From the NCBI GenBank assembly GCA_014523485.1, contig JAATVK010000110.1:1-5833 (forward strand): a stretch of DNA of 5,833 nucleotides, given 5' to 3'. Source of the DNA: Nitrososphaerales archaeon TH5894 (GTDB lineage Archaea; Thermoproteota; Nitrososphaeria; Nitrososphaerales; Nitrososphaeraceae). A program made the translations under genes and the position numbers. Position 1 is the stretch's first letter; each line of letters begins with the position of its first letter. Of the stretch, positions 1-5,030 are shown in pieces. The notes under the pieces were generated by a model that was not told where the DNA came from, did no database searches, and was given only the letters and a program-made list of their open reading frames with translations.

Positions 1-291
1 ATCCTCTAGAATATCAGATTCTGCTATAATTACTATTGTCTTACGATTTGTAGATATTGTTGCGGTTTGTCCTCCTGCTTTCCCGGACCTTATTTTTTGT
101 TTGGACTGTCCATAACCATGAGAGTCATACAATGTTGCCTCTAGATTTAAACTCTCAATCTCTGAAATTATTTCATCAACTTGTTCAGGACTAGCGAATA
201 TTTCTATCTTTTTTAATCCTGCAGAGATTTTATTTTTTTCTGTATCTTTGGATTTTACTATCTCAAATGGTAAACCAGATTTTTCCGTCAT
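1..291 (-). CDS. PII-like signalling protein, 3'-partial
   Basis: The first 97 residues are visible and the 3' end lies outside the window. After an N-terminal extension of about 24 residues, the protein has the PII pattern: LKKIEIF (first beta strand), VDEIISEIESL (helix), then DSHGYGQSK, which aligns with the region before the T-loop in GlnB/GlnK (consensus near EVKGFGRQKG). The strand KTIVIIAE follows. Known PII proteins are trimers that sense ATP/ADP and 2-oxoglutarate and control nitrogen transport and assimilation; thaumarchaea carry several paralogues. The T-loop here, about residues 67-80, is rich in G, Q, S and T and lacks the tyrosine that is uridylylated in bacterial GlnB. A role in nitrogen or carbon sensing is therefore inferred, and its target is unknown. 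The ATG at 289-291 is chosen because an A/T-rich TATA-like box lies 20-30 nt upstream. No other gene is close enough to share a transcript. Confidence 0.8.
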   Translation of the reverse strand, partial: MTEKSGLPFEIVKSKDTEKNKISAGLKKIEIFASPEQVDEIISEIESLNLEATLYDSHGYGQSKQKIRSGKAGGQTATISTNRKTIVIIAESDILED

Positions 292-307
292 TAGGAAAGG
301 GTATAAC

Positions 308-322
308 TATAATATAGATAAA
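308..322 (-). promoter_or_regulatory. TATA-like box for the PII-like gene
   Basis: Read on the - strand this is TTTATCTATATTATA, centred about 25 nt upstream of the ATG at 291. That spacing fits a leaderless archaeal transcript. No Shine-Dalgarno sequence is seen before the start. In DNA this AT-rich, the call rests mainly on position. Confidence 0.35.
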
Positions 323-629
323 TTATTTGGTTCTAGATAATCTAAATCTGAAGAATGAAAAATCTACAATTACTCTGATGGAAAATTCATTATTGACGAT
401 TTTAATTTATTTTTCTGCCTTAATTAATGAATATGATAGACTATTCTTTACTTTTGGATATTGCTTTGCCAATCCACCATTGAAACCTTAAACCTCCATC
501 ATTTTTTTATTTTTTATTTTAATAACAAATAAAATTTATTTTTAATAAGTTCAATAATTCTAATTATTATTCTTCGATTCAAAATACATCTAAAATATTT
601 TTGAAATTTCAAACAAAAAATTATTTTAA

Positions 630-662
630 AATAAGTTTCTGATAATAAAAGCTAATTACAAG
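630..662 (+). repeat. Dispersed 33-nt direct repeat, copy A
   Basis: Begins AATAAGTTTCT and continues with ATAATAAAAGCTA and a TACAnG end. Aligned without gaps it matches copy C (3011-3043) at 27 of 33 positions and copy B (1445-1477) at 26 of 33. A transposase scrap starts exactly at its end. The copy lies 54 nt beyond the stop of the 95-aa gene. Confidence 0.6.
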
Positions 663-690
663 CTATTTTCTCGGGTTCATCTATTAATCA
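662..690 (+). mobile_element. Transposase remnant A (IFSGS segment)
   Basis: The codons read A-I-F-S-G-S. The DNA shares the 12-nt core TTTTCTCGGGTT with remnants at 3602-3691 and 5297-5329, and similar bases follow in all three. By comparison with the longer copy at 3602, this is a few codons of the same DDE transposase, brought next to repeat copy A by loss of the upstream codons. On its own the piece would be unrecognisable. Confidence 0.45.
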
Positions 691-716
691 AAAGAGTGAA
701 TTCTTTTATTTTTATT

Positions 717-1004
717 TTAATAATATTTTCCTGCCCATTCACGAATTATGAAAAGAATATAGTCAAGAGTATTTTCCTCTAATCTATAAATTGAGACTTC
801 ATCATTTAGTAAAGCTTTTTTCTTTTTGTTTATAGCTATATCTCTTTTCTTGTCCAGTTCCTCGATGATATTATCTATTATTACTTGTTCGTTCATCTTT
901 TGTGTATTGACTGCTGTTCTATATTTATCCATAGTCAAATCTATCATTTCTATAATCTTTTGATGACGTTCATTATAGGTAGGATGTGAGTTAGGTTGAA
1001 TCAT
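717..1004 (-). CDS. Uncharacterised 95-aa charged helical protein
   Basis: I do not recognise the family. The product is 95 residues with no signal peptide or membrane segment. Residues 12-65 are rich in E, K, I and D and look helical (IIEMIDLTMDKY, IIDNIIEELDKK), with a basic patch INKKKKA at 58-64. The C-terminus ends in hydrophobic and aromatic residues (DYILFIIREWAGKYY). A cytosolic small helical protein, perhaps one that binds a partner, fits but is inference. The ATG at 1002-1004 is the first possible start, because an in-frame TAA lies one codon further upstream. The start codon sits right at the edge of a histidine kinase remnant on the other strand, so its promoter region is kinase debris, and no clear TATA box is seen there. 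The gene may have been brought here by the rearrangement that cut the kinase, and it may not be expressed. Confidence 0.6.
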   Translation of the reverse strand: MIQPNSHPTYNERHQKIIEMIDLTMDKYRTAVNTQKMNEQVIIDNIIEELDKKRDIAINKKKKALLNDEVSIYRLEENTLDYILFIIREWAGKYY

Positions 1005-1309
1005 TTTTTACAGATGAAGGTAGCCTTACTATTATTGTTGGAACAAAAAAAATCAATCATAATAATAGTAACAAAGTTATCGTTAGCATAAAAGATACAG
1101 GAACAGGTCTTGATTCAGTGATATTGCCAAAATTTTTTACAAAATTTACTACTACATCTTCTATAGCAGGTGTAACTGGTTTGGGATTATTTATTTCCAA
1201 AAGTATAATTGAAATGCATGGTGGCAGTATATAGGCATTTAATAATGATGAAAAAAATAAAGATGATAGAGGCTCAACATTTACTTTTAGCTTACCATTA
1301 AAAGAATAA
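1005..1309 (+). pseudogene. Sensor histidine kinase C-terminal remnant (HATPase domain)
   Basis: The frame reads FTDEGSLTIIVG, then DTGTGLD (G1 box), FFTKFTTTS (F box), and GVTGLGLFISKSIIEMHGG (G2 box and following helix), and ends in STFTFSLPLKE and TAA. This is the ATP-binding end of a two-component histidine kinase. Missing are the sensor, the HisKA dimerisation domain with the phosphoacceptor histidine, and the N box, which normally ends in NAIKF just before FTDEG. An in-frame TAG at 1232-1234 falls where kinases of this type usually have Trp (HGGxIWA), so TGG to TAG is likely. With 5' truncation and a nonsense codon it cannot make a working kinase. A single-domain response regulator lies 1.26 kb downstream, but nothing shows the two were partners. 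Confidence 0.85.
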
Positions 1310-1444
1310 CTACTAATAGTAATTCTTTAATATACTTAAATGATATGAAATAGATTTCCTTAAAACTAAGCTATTAAGAGATTATATTGAAATTTCTAGA
1401 ATTCCACAAACTCAAAATTAATTTATATTCTCAAGTTAGCTTGA

Positions 1445-1477
1445 AGTAAGTTTTTAATAATAAAAGGTACATACATG
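1445..1477 (+). repeat. Dispersed 33-nt direct repeat, copy B
   Basis: Most diverged of the four copies: AGTAAGTTTTT, then AATAATAAAAGGTA, and a TACATG end. It keeps 26 of 33 positions of copy A without gaps. It lies 103 nt upstream of the 54-aa ORF. A transposase remnant of the same orientation lies about 300 nt downstream. Confidence 0.5.
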
Positions 1478-1536
1478 ATAGGGAACATACTACATGGAAT
1501 CACAAAAAATGTTAAAATGTACGTTTATTCCATTAG

Positions 1537-1547
1537 GCTTATAAATT
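1537..1547 (+). promoter_or_regulatory. TATA-like box for the 54-aa ORF
   Basis: GCTTATAAATT lies about 33-43 nt upstream of the ATG at 1580. Initiation about 25 nt downstream would give a leader of roughly 10-15 nt. It stands out a little from the local background because it is preceded by a GC-containing patch. Confidence 0.35.
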
Positions 1548-1579
1548 AAGAATCTCAAGAATGATAGGTTTAAAAAACA

Positions 1580-1744
1580 ATGACACTATCTTCTTCCTAC
1601 AAGAAAGACTTTCATTTTGTTATTGTTGGAACAGTAAAAGCTGAATCCAAAGAGATTTCCTTGGAAATTCTCAAGACGATGATTAAAAATACTGAAGAGA
1701 TTAAAGAGGTAAGTGACCTTAACATTTTTGGAAAAACTCTCTAA
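1580..1744 (+). CDS. Small uncharacterised 54-aa protein
   Basis: A 54-codon ORF from ATG to TAA. The product begins MTLSSSYKKD, followed by a short strand FHFVIVGTVKAE and an amphipathic helix of about 20 residues (ISLEILKTMIKNTEEIKEV), and ends DLNIFGKTL. No signal peptide or known motif is seen. In favour of it being real are the coding-like composition (few repeats, balanced K/E, AT-rich third positions), a TATA-like box at the right distance, and a T-run just after the stop. Against it are its length and the decayed surroundings; it could be the surviving N-terminus of a longer gene. An out-of-frame ATG at 1561 opens only a 26-codon frame and is disregarded. Confidence 0.45.
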   Translation: MTLSSSYKKDFHFVIVGTVKAESKEISLEILKTMIKNTEEIKEVSDLNIFGKTL

Positions 1745-1745
1745 G

Positions 1746-1761
1746 TGTTTTTTGATTTTAA
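1746..1761 (+). terminator. Possible T-run terminator after the 54-aa ORF
   Basis: A T-run (GTGTTTTTTGATTTTA) starts two bases after the TAA. Archaeal termination often needs only a U-rich stretch. There is no hairpin, and similar runs are common in this DNA. Confidence 0.3.
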
Positions 1762-1775
1762 TAATAATGATTTGA

Positions 1776-1850
1776 AGTACATGGATGATAATAATAGTAG
1801 ACTCTTATTTTAGAACTGTTATTGGTGTTACTCCTGACATATCCTGCTGA
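1776..1850 (+). mobile_element. Transposase remnant B (YFRTVIGVTPD segment)
   Basis: The frame reads DSYFRTVIGVTPD, then leaves the family with ISC and a stop. Bases 1800-1838 match the remnant at 3620-3658 at 30 of 39 positions, and several differences fall at third codon positions, so the protein sequence is better kept than the DNA. The pattern GVTPDG/NG followed by a hydrophobic strand is typical of DDE_Tnp_4 / IS5-like transposases, between the first and second catalytic aspartates. Nothing else of the element survives here. Confidence 0.6.
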
Positions 1851-1870
1851 TATAGGTATAAAATTATGTT

Positions 1871-2436
1871 TTAATTTAGCTTATTATTCTTATTTTTTAG
1901 TATATAAATTAAAGAATTTCTGTATCTATGTGACAAAGGATGATATTCATTTACCTCGCTTGTCTTAACAAATCTATTTTTTTCTAAAACTCTTATAGAT
2001 GGATTGTTATCTGTAAAAACATAAGCTGAAATTTCTTCTAATTCCAATATATCAAATGCATAGTTAATTGCTAGTTTAATACATTCTGTTGCTATGCCTT
2101 TACCTTGATATTGTTTACCCATCCAATAACCTATGTTTGCTTTTTTGTTAACATAATCAATCTCTTTAATACCTATAGGTCCAGCTAATGACAGATTTGA
2201 TTCTAATGTATTTTGTATTCTATACCAAAAGTTATCCCATTATGTAAACTGAAATTTTTATAACTAGATTTAATAAAATTTAAAGCATCATCGAATTTAT
2301 AAGGATAAGGAACTCCATAAAGGTATTTAGCTATTTCATAATTCATAAGACTTACTATAGTTATAGCATCATCCGTTGAAAGTTCTCTTAAAGTGACTAT
2401 TTTGCCAGATATTTTTGGAAAAGATTAATGAGACAT
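1871..2436 (-). pseudogene. GNAT N-acetyltransferase (RimJ/RimL-like), broken
   Basis: Read from 2436 down, the frame gives MSH, an in-frame TAA (2425-2427), then IVTLRELSTDDAITIVSLM and YLYGVPYPY, the usual N-terminal half of a RimJ/RimL-type acetyltransferase. Near 2215-2230 the frame shifts by one base: continuing unshifted reaches a TAG at 2203-2205. The other frame continues SLAGPIGIKEIDYVNKKA and GYWMGKQYQGKGIATE, which holds the acetyl-CoA-binding motif (Q-x-x-G-x-G/A), then YVFTDNNPSIRVLEKNRF, the conserved asparagine region, ending at TAA 1871-1873. All parts of a family-length protein of about 185 residues are present, so the decay is recent. The 83-codon stretch starting at ATG 2122 begins mid-domain and should not be taken as a gene. 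Such enzymes acetylate protein N-termini or small amines; the substrate cannot be told. Confidence 0.85.
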
Positions 2437-2467
2437 TTGTTATTTGTTTTATTCTATTACAAATATT

Positions 2468-2484
2468 ATATTTTATTATAAATT
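2468..2484 (-). promoter_or_regulatory. TATA-like box of the broken acetyltransferase
   Basis: On the - strand AATTTATAATAAAATAT lies 32-48 nt upstream of the original ATG at 2436. It is oriented away from the response regulator promoter, so the two genes diverge from a 130-nt intergenic region. Confidence 0.3.
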
Positions 2485-2537
2485 TAAGAAGAGGAGTTAC
2501 GGAGAGAAAGAGTATATATATTAAATAATTAAATATC

Positions 2538-2551
2538 TCTTTTATAATAAA
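2538..2551 (+). promoter_or_regulatory. TATA box of the response regulator gene
   Basis: CTCTTTTATAATAA-like sequence centred about 22-27 nt upstream of the TTG start at 2567. The spacing predicts a transcript starting at or very near the start codon, i.e. leaderless. Confidence 0.45.
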
Positions 2552-2566
2552 TATATTAGATAATCC

Positions 2567-2926
2567 TTGGAGTTAAAATATAAATCAATAGCTGTAGTGG
2601 ATGATGAAGAGGATCTTATTATTGTATTTAAAGCAGTACTACAAGAAAACGGTTATGATGTGATAGGGTTTACTAATCCTCTTATGGCACTTGATTATAT
2701 TCATAAACATCCATATGAATTTGATTTGATTATTATTGACTATAAAATGTCACCAATGCAAGGATGCGAGCTATCTAATAAAATATCAATCATAAATCCA
2801 AATATCAAAATGGTAATAATAACTGCATATGATAATGTAATAAATAATGATTTAAACCTCGAAATTGTCAAAAAACCAATTACAAATACTAATCTATTGG
2901 AAATAATTCATTATTATTTGAATTGA
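2567..2926 (+). CDS. Single-domain response regulator (CheY/REC)
   Basis: The 119-residue product is one receiver domain with no output domain. Key positions are intact: the acidic pair D12-D13 in VVDDEED (Mg binding), the phosphoacceptor D58 in LIIIDYKM, T86 in VIITAYD, and K103 before P104 in VKKP. Such proteins take a phosphoryl group from a histidine kinase and act by protein-protein contact or as a relay. Thaumarchaea have many of them, often next to kinase genes. Here the only kinase nearby is a dead fragment, so the partner must be encoded elsewhere. The start is TTG at 2567: an in-frame TAA lies two codons upstream, no ATG precedes the conserved VVDDEED motif, and the TATA box spacing points to the same base. 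No Shine-Dalgarno sequence precedes it. Confidence 0.92.
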   Translation: MELKYKSIAVVDDEEDLIIVFKAVLQENGYDVIGFTNPLMALDYIHKHPYEFDLIIIDYKMSPMQGCELSNKISIINPNIKMVIITAYDNVINNDLNLEIVKKPITNTNLLEIIHYYLN

Positions 2927-2965
2927 CAAAATCATTAATTTGGTTAACTTAATTTAATTGGTTTG

Positions 2966-2981
2966 AAAATTTAAATTTTTT
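2966..2981 (+). terminator. Possible terminator of the response regulator gene
   Basis: A self-complementary AAAATTTAAATTTT is followed by a T-run, with further T-rich sequence to 3000, about 40 nt past the stop. This would suit U-run termination, but a pure A/T palindrome is weak evidence. Confidence 0.3.
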
Positions 2982-3010
2982 ACTGTCTTTGGTTTTCTCT
3001 GATAATTTAA

Positions 3011-3043
3011 AATAAGTTTCTAATAATAAAATCTATATAGAGG
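3011..3043 (+). repeat. Dispersed 33-nt direct repeat, copy C
   Basis: Begins AATAAGTTTCT and continues AATAATAAAATCTA. It matches copy A at 27 of 33 positions, and the preceding TTTAAA is shared too. It lies 83 nt before the exported-protein gene. The bases just before it, GATAATTTAAAA, recur just before copy D. Confidence 0.6.
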
Positions 3044-3098
3044 AATATATTCTGAAATTAATTCAAACTCTTTTTCTATATTTATCTTTTCAAATATT

Positions 3099-3110
3099 CT
3101 TATAAAATAT
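3099..3110 (+). promoter_or_regulatory. TATA box of the exported-protein gene
   Basis: CTTATAAAATAT is centred about 22-24 nt upstream of the ATG at 3126, so transcription should begin close to the start codon (leaderless). It is among the best-placed TATA boxes in the window. Confidence 0.45.
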
Positions 3111-3125
3111 TCCCAATAAAAAATT

Positions 3126-3509
3126 ATGAAGAATAAAGAAAAAAATAATAATACAATAGGACTTAATCCATTGCTTATATCTTTATCAATCGTGGCTACC
3201 ATATTTGTTTCATTTTCTTTAATATCTCAACTATCTTATGCAGAAGACTATAAACTAAATATAGATATTCAGAATGAAGATAATGCTGACACTAAAGCAG
3301 ACTTATCTATCAAAACAGACGATGAAACTCAAGAAACAACAATAAAAATAAATGATGACTCAAAAAAAATTAAAGAAACTATTTCAGGTGAACCAAAAGA
3401 AGAGGTTAAAGTATGCTTAGAAGATGGTGATTTCAAAGATTGTCAAACAAAAAATTTGCCAAAAGATGAAGACAGCACACTCAAATTCAAATTAGACTAT
3501 GTATCTTGA
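3126..3509 (+). CDS. Exported acidic 127-aa protein with a Cys pair
   Basis: The N-terminus is a clear signal peptide: a basic stretch MKNKEK, a hydrophobic core at about residues 15-36 (PLLISLSIVATIFVSFSL), and a likely cleavage site after SYA at 39. The mature part, about 88 residues, is rich in D, E, K and T and looks like beta strands (YKLNIDIQN, ADLSIKTDD, TTIKINDD, LKFKLDYVS). It has two cysteines, C97 and C106, in VCLEDGDFKDC, well placed for a disulfide outside the cell. Function unknown. Small exported proteins ending in this kind of VxVCxxxGxxxxC strand pair occur in thaumarchaea as hypothetical proteins, by my recollection of the family style rather than a search. The ATG at 3126 is supported by a TATA box about 23 nt upstream. 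The gene is monocistronic and flanked by repeat copies C and D. Confidence 0.8.
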   Translation: MKNKEKNNNTIGLNPLLISLSIVATIFVSFSLISQLSYAEDYKLNIDIQNEDNADTKADLSIKTDDETQETTIKINDDSKKIKETISGEPKEEVKVCLEDGDFKDCQTKNLPKDEDSTLKFKLDYVS

Positions 3510-3510
3510 T

Positions 3511-3540
3511 AATAATAAATTAAAAATACTATTATTTTTT
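3511..3540 (+). terminator. Possible hairpin and T-run terminator
   Basis: AATAATA (3511-3517) pairs with TATTATT (3530-3536) across a 12-nt loop, and a run of Ts follows at once. It starts one base after the stop of the exported-protein gene. The stem is all A/T and so weak, but position and the T-run fit a terminator. Confidence 0.4.
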
Positions 3541-3566
3541 ATTGATTGATAATTTAAAAAATTAAC

Positions 3567-3600
3567 AATAAGTTTCTTAATAAAAAAAGCTAAATACACG
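3567..3600 (+). repeat. Dispersed 33-nt direct repeat, copy D
   Basis: AATAAGTTTCT, then TAATAAAAAAAGCTA, then AATACACG; the same as copy A apart from a one-base insertion in the A-run and a few substitutions. The transposase remnant begins immediately downstream, as at copy A. Confidence 0.6.
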
Positions 3601-3601
3601 T

Positions 3602-3691
3602 ACTGATATTTCTACATTGGACTCCGCATTTAGAACCGCTATCGGTATTACTCCCGACGGGCCCGTAGTTTTCTCGGGTTCACTATATTAG
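3602..3691 (+). mobile_element. Transposase remnant D (longest copy)
   Basis: The frame reads TDISTLDSAFRTAIGITPDG, then PVVFSGSLY and TAG. This fits the part of DDE_Tnp_4 / IS5-like transposases between the first and second catalytic aspartates (typical GVTPNGxxxFVSxLYxG). Only about 29 codons are left: upstream it abuts repeat copy D, and downstream the reading ends in a stop without the expected GSxSD. Its GC content is clearly above that of the flanks, which marks it as foreign. The family is well supported by the motif, but the exact IS group cannot be named. Confidence 0.65.
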
Positions 3692-3748
3692 ATAGTAATA
3701 ATAAATTAATCTCTTGAAACAAGTTTATCTATTCATTCTTTCTCATCA

Positions 3749-4059
3749 TTATCCATAATTCATTAAATTTGACAATATTGTAGGAGAAAATACAAGAGTA
3801 ATAGAATCTTTAATCTTTTCTTTGATTGCTTGTATCATTTGAGGATATAACCAGTCTTTGTCTTCTTTTGCAATTTGTGAATATGTCGATGGACTCTACT
3901 GTTCAGGTAGAACCCTACTAATGACATTTACCATTTAGGTTTATCATGAAAAGATATAGCAAGAATATTGATTCTTTTATTATTACTTGACCTTGCATAT
4001 TCTACAAACTAAGAGCTTCCATCATACCAGAACTGAATATTCAAGCCTTGCACATTCGG
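3749..4059 (-). pseudogene. Decayed gene of unknown family
   Basis: From 4059 down, the frame reads PNVQGLNIQFWYDGSS, TAG (4009-4011), then FVEYARSSNNKRINILAISF and HDKPKW. There it shifts by one base near 3931, continuing VNVISRVLPEQ, TAG (3896-3898), then SPSTYSQIAKEDKDWLYPQ and MIQAIKEKIKDSITLVF, ending TAA at 3749-3751. With the two stops and one frameshift removed, about 100 residues of coherent protein-like sequence remain. I do not recognise the family and see no start codon; the sequence upstream of 4059 to the RTX gene holds many stops. Both TAGs could come from CAG by one C-to-T change. The remaining 4060-4287 has nothing recognisable except A/T-rich runs. Confidence 0.55.
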
Positions 4060-4287
4060 TTATGGTTTTGTTAATAAGAAAGAATTGTATCTATGCCAAT
4101 TTATTTAGTATATTTATAGAACAGTAATTAGTATTTAATGTTCCAATATTTTTCGCATAATATAAAATAACATGATAAGAGATTGAAAGAAACAACAATA
4201 AAAAAAGTTTATTTATTATTTTTAGTAAAAAGTTTACGATAATTACTTCTATTTAGATAGATTAGATTAATATGTTATAATAATATT

Positions 4288-4923
4288 TTATTTATCAACC
4301 ACTGGACATTTACCTATCTTTTTGTCCCCATTTTTAGAATTAAAATCTATTAATTGATCTAATTTATCACAGATGAATATATCATCTCCCGCTCCTCCAT
4401 TTAGTATATCTTCACCTTTTCCGCCGTCAAGTTCATCGTCACCTTCTCCGGCATTTAATACATCATCACCTTGTCCACCTTTCAGTATATCATCACCTCT
4501 CCCACCGTTTATTTCGTCATTACCTTTCCCTCCATTCAATTCATCATTACCTCTTTCACCATTCAATGTATCGTTTCCTTTTCCCCCGTGTACTTTGTTA
4601 TTTCCTGTTCCTCCAAATAATATATCATTACCCACATCGCCATCAATGTTATCACTGCCCCCTTTTCCATCAACTCTATCATTTCCTTTTCCTCCAACTA
4701 TCCTGTCATCACCATTTCCAGTTGTGATTTTATCATCACTACTTGTTCCTGTTACTGAAAGATTTATTTTTAGTTTAACTATTTGTGGATTCTCATTATA
4801 GTTCTGTCCATAAATTGAATTTATAATAAAAATTAGTAAAGATAGCATAGTTAAAGAACTAATTAAACTTATTACTATAAAGCTACTACAATAGGAAACA
4901 TTTTTTGCAAATCTATTATTCAC
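4288..4923 (-). CDS. Exported RTX (haemolysin-type Ca-binding) repeat protein
   Basis: The 211-residue product has an N-terminal hydrophobic segment at about 14-38 (signal peptide, or an anchor if uncut, with likely processing near IYGQN). A linker of about 20 residues follows, then 14 back-to-back nonapeptides (58-183) of the form GGxGxDxLx, e.g. NGGKGNDEI, NGGRGDDIL and NGGAGDDIF. The repeats fold as a beta-roll that binds Ca between turns. The C-terminal cap (184-211) holds C185 and C206 and an LIDFNSKNGDKKIG stretch, the usual end of thaumarchaeal RTX proteins of this kind. No protease, lipase or other catalytic domain is present, so a structural, adhesive or cell-surface role is inferred. 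The start is GTG at 4921-4923: a TGA lies six codons upstream and there is no ATG before the signal segment. The opposite strand is also open through the repeats because of their skewed composition, and should not be called. Confidence 0.92.
   Translation of the reverse strand: MNNRFAKNVSYCSSFIVISLISSLTMLSLLIFIINSIYGQNYNENPQIVKLKINLSVTGTSSDDKITTGNGDDRIVGGKGNDRVDGKGGSDNIDGDVGNDILFGGTGNNKVHGGKGNDTLNGERGNDELNGGKGNDEINGGRGDDILKGGQGDDVLNAGEGDDELDGGKGEDILNGGAGDDIFICDKLDQLIDFNSKNGDKKIGKCPVVDK
4375..4752 (-). repeat. 14 x 27-nt tandem repeat encoding RTX nonapeptides
   Basis: Fourteen 27-nt units without spacers encode residues 58-183 of the RTX protein. First and outer units are degenerate (TGTSSDDKI, NAGEGDDEL); those at the centre are closest to consensus. 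The DNA units differ enough in their codons that recent expansion by slippage is not obvious. Confidence 0.85.
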
Positions 4924-4960
4924 TATAAATAATAAGTTTCATTTGATTTAAAAATATTGT

Positions 4961-4976
4961 TTATTTTTATATATTA
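4961..4976 (-). promoter_or_regulatory. TATA-like box for the RTX gene
   Basis: On the - strand TAATATATAAAAATAA lies 38-53 nt before the GTG, giving a leader of about 20 nt. A second candidate, AATATTTTTAA at 4948-4957, would give a leaderless message instead. I cannot choose between them. Confidence 0.3.
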
Positions 4977-5030
4977 TCATCTACCTACTAATTATTTTAT
5001 TCTTTATTTAGATATTAGAAGGTCCATACT

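Larger units (their letters stand above)
292..716. other. Gene-poor stretch
   Basis: These 425 bases contain no ORF I can support. Apart from the PII promoter, the only structure is a 33-nt dispersed repeat copy (630-662) and a transposase scrap (662-690). On the - strand at 441-500 an open stretch of 19 codons ends with WWIGKAISKSKE and a stop. It could be the tail of a lost gene, but it has no start and no recognisable family. Bases 510-630 are plain A/T-rich sequence. Confidence 0.6.

Noticed and set aside
441..500. Short - strand peptide ending WWIGKAISKSKE
   Set aside because: Only 19 codons, no start codon and no family; too short to call even as a remnant.
1475..1549. 24-codon ORF starting MIGNILHGITKN
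   Set aside because: Too short, without a promoter or motif, and it ends inside the TATA box region of the next ORF.
1871..1900. Inverted copy of the dispersed repeat (TTAATTTAGCTT region)
   Set aside because: The match is a short A/T-rich stretch within the end of the acetyltransferase frame, and the AGAAACTTATT core is absent.
1871..2122. 83-codon ORF as a complete acetyltransferase
   Set aside because: It begins inside the GNAT fold (GYWMGKQ), and the missing N-terminal half is found just upstream in another frame.
1007..2926. Two-component operon of kinase and response regulator
   Set aside because: The kinase is truncated with an internal stop, and a transposase scrap and an opposite-strand pseudogene lie between the two.
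3020..3202. 60-codon ORF on the - strand
   Set aside because: It lies opposite the promoter and signal peptide of the exported protein; its hydrophobic runs are the complement of A/T-rich signal-peptide codons, and it has no promoter or motif.
630..3600. CRISPR array
   Set aside because: The repeat copies are hundreds of bases apart, not evenly spaced, lack a palindromic core, and no cas gene is present.
3618..3682. tRNA-like or structured RNA because of local GC content
   Set aside because: It does not fold into a cloverleaf, and the segment reads as a transposase in one frame with a protein-level match to the copy at 1800.
4373..4801. 142-codon Pro/Ser-rich ORF on the + strand
   Set aside because: It is the antisense of the RTX repeat units; its P/S/F periodicity follows from the complement of GGxGxD codons.
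4931..4940. Fifth copy of the dispersed repeat (AATAAGTTTC)
   Set aside because: Only the first 10 bases match; the following sequence departs from the consensus, so chance is likely.
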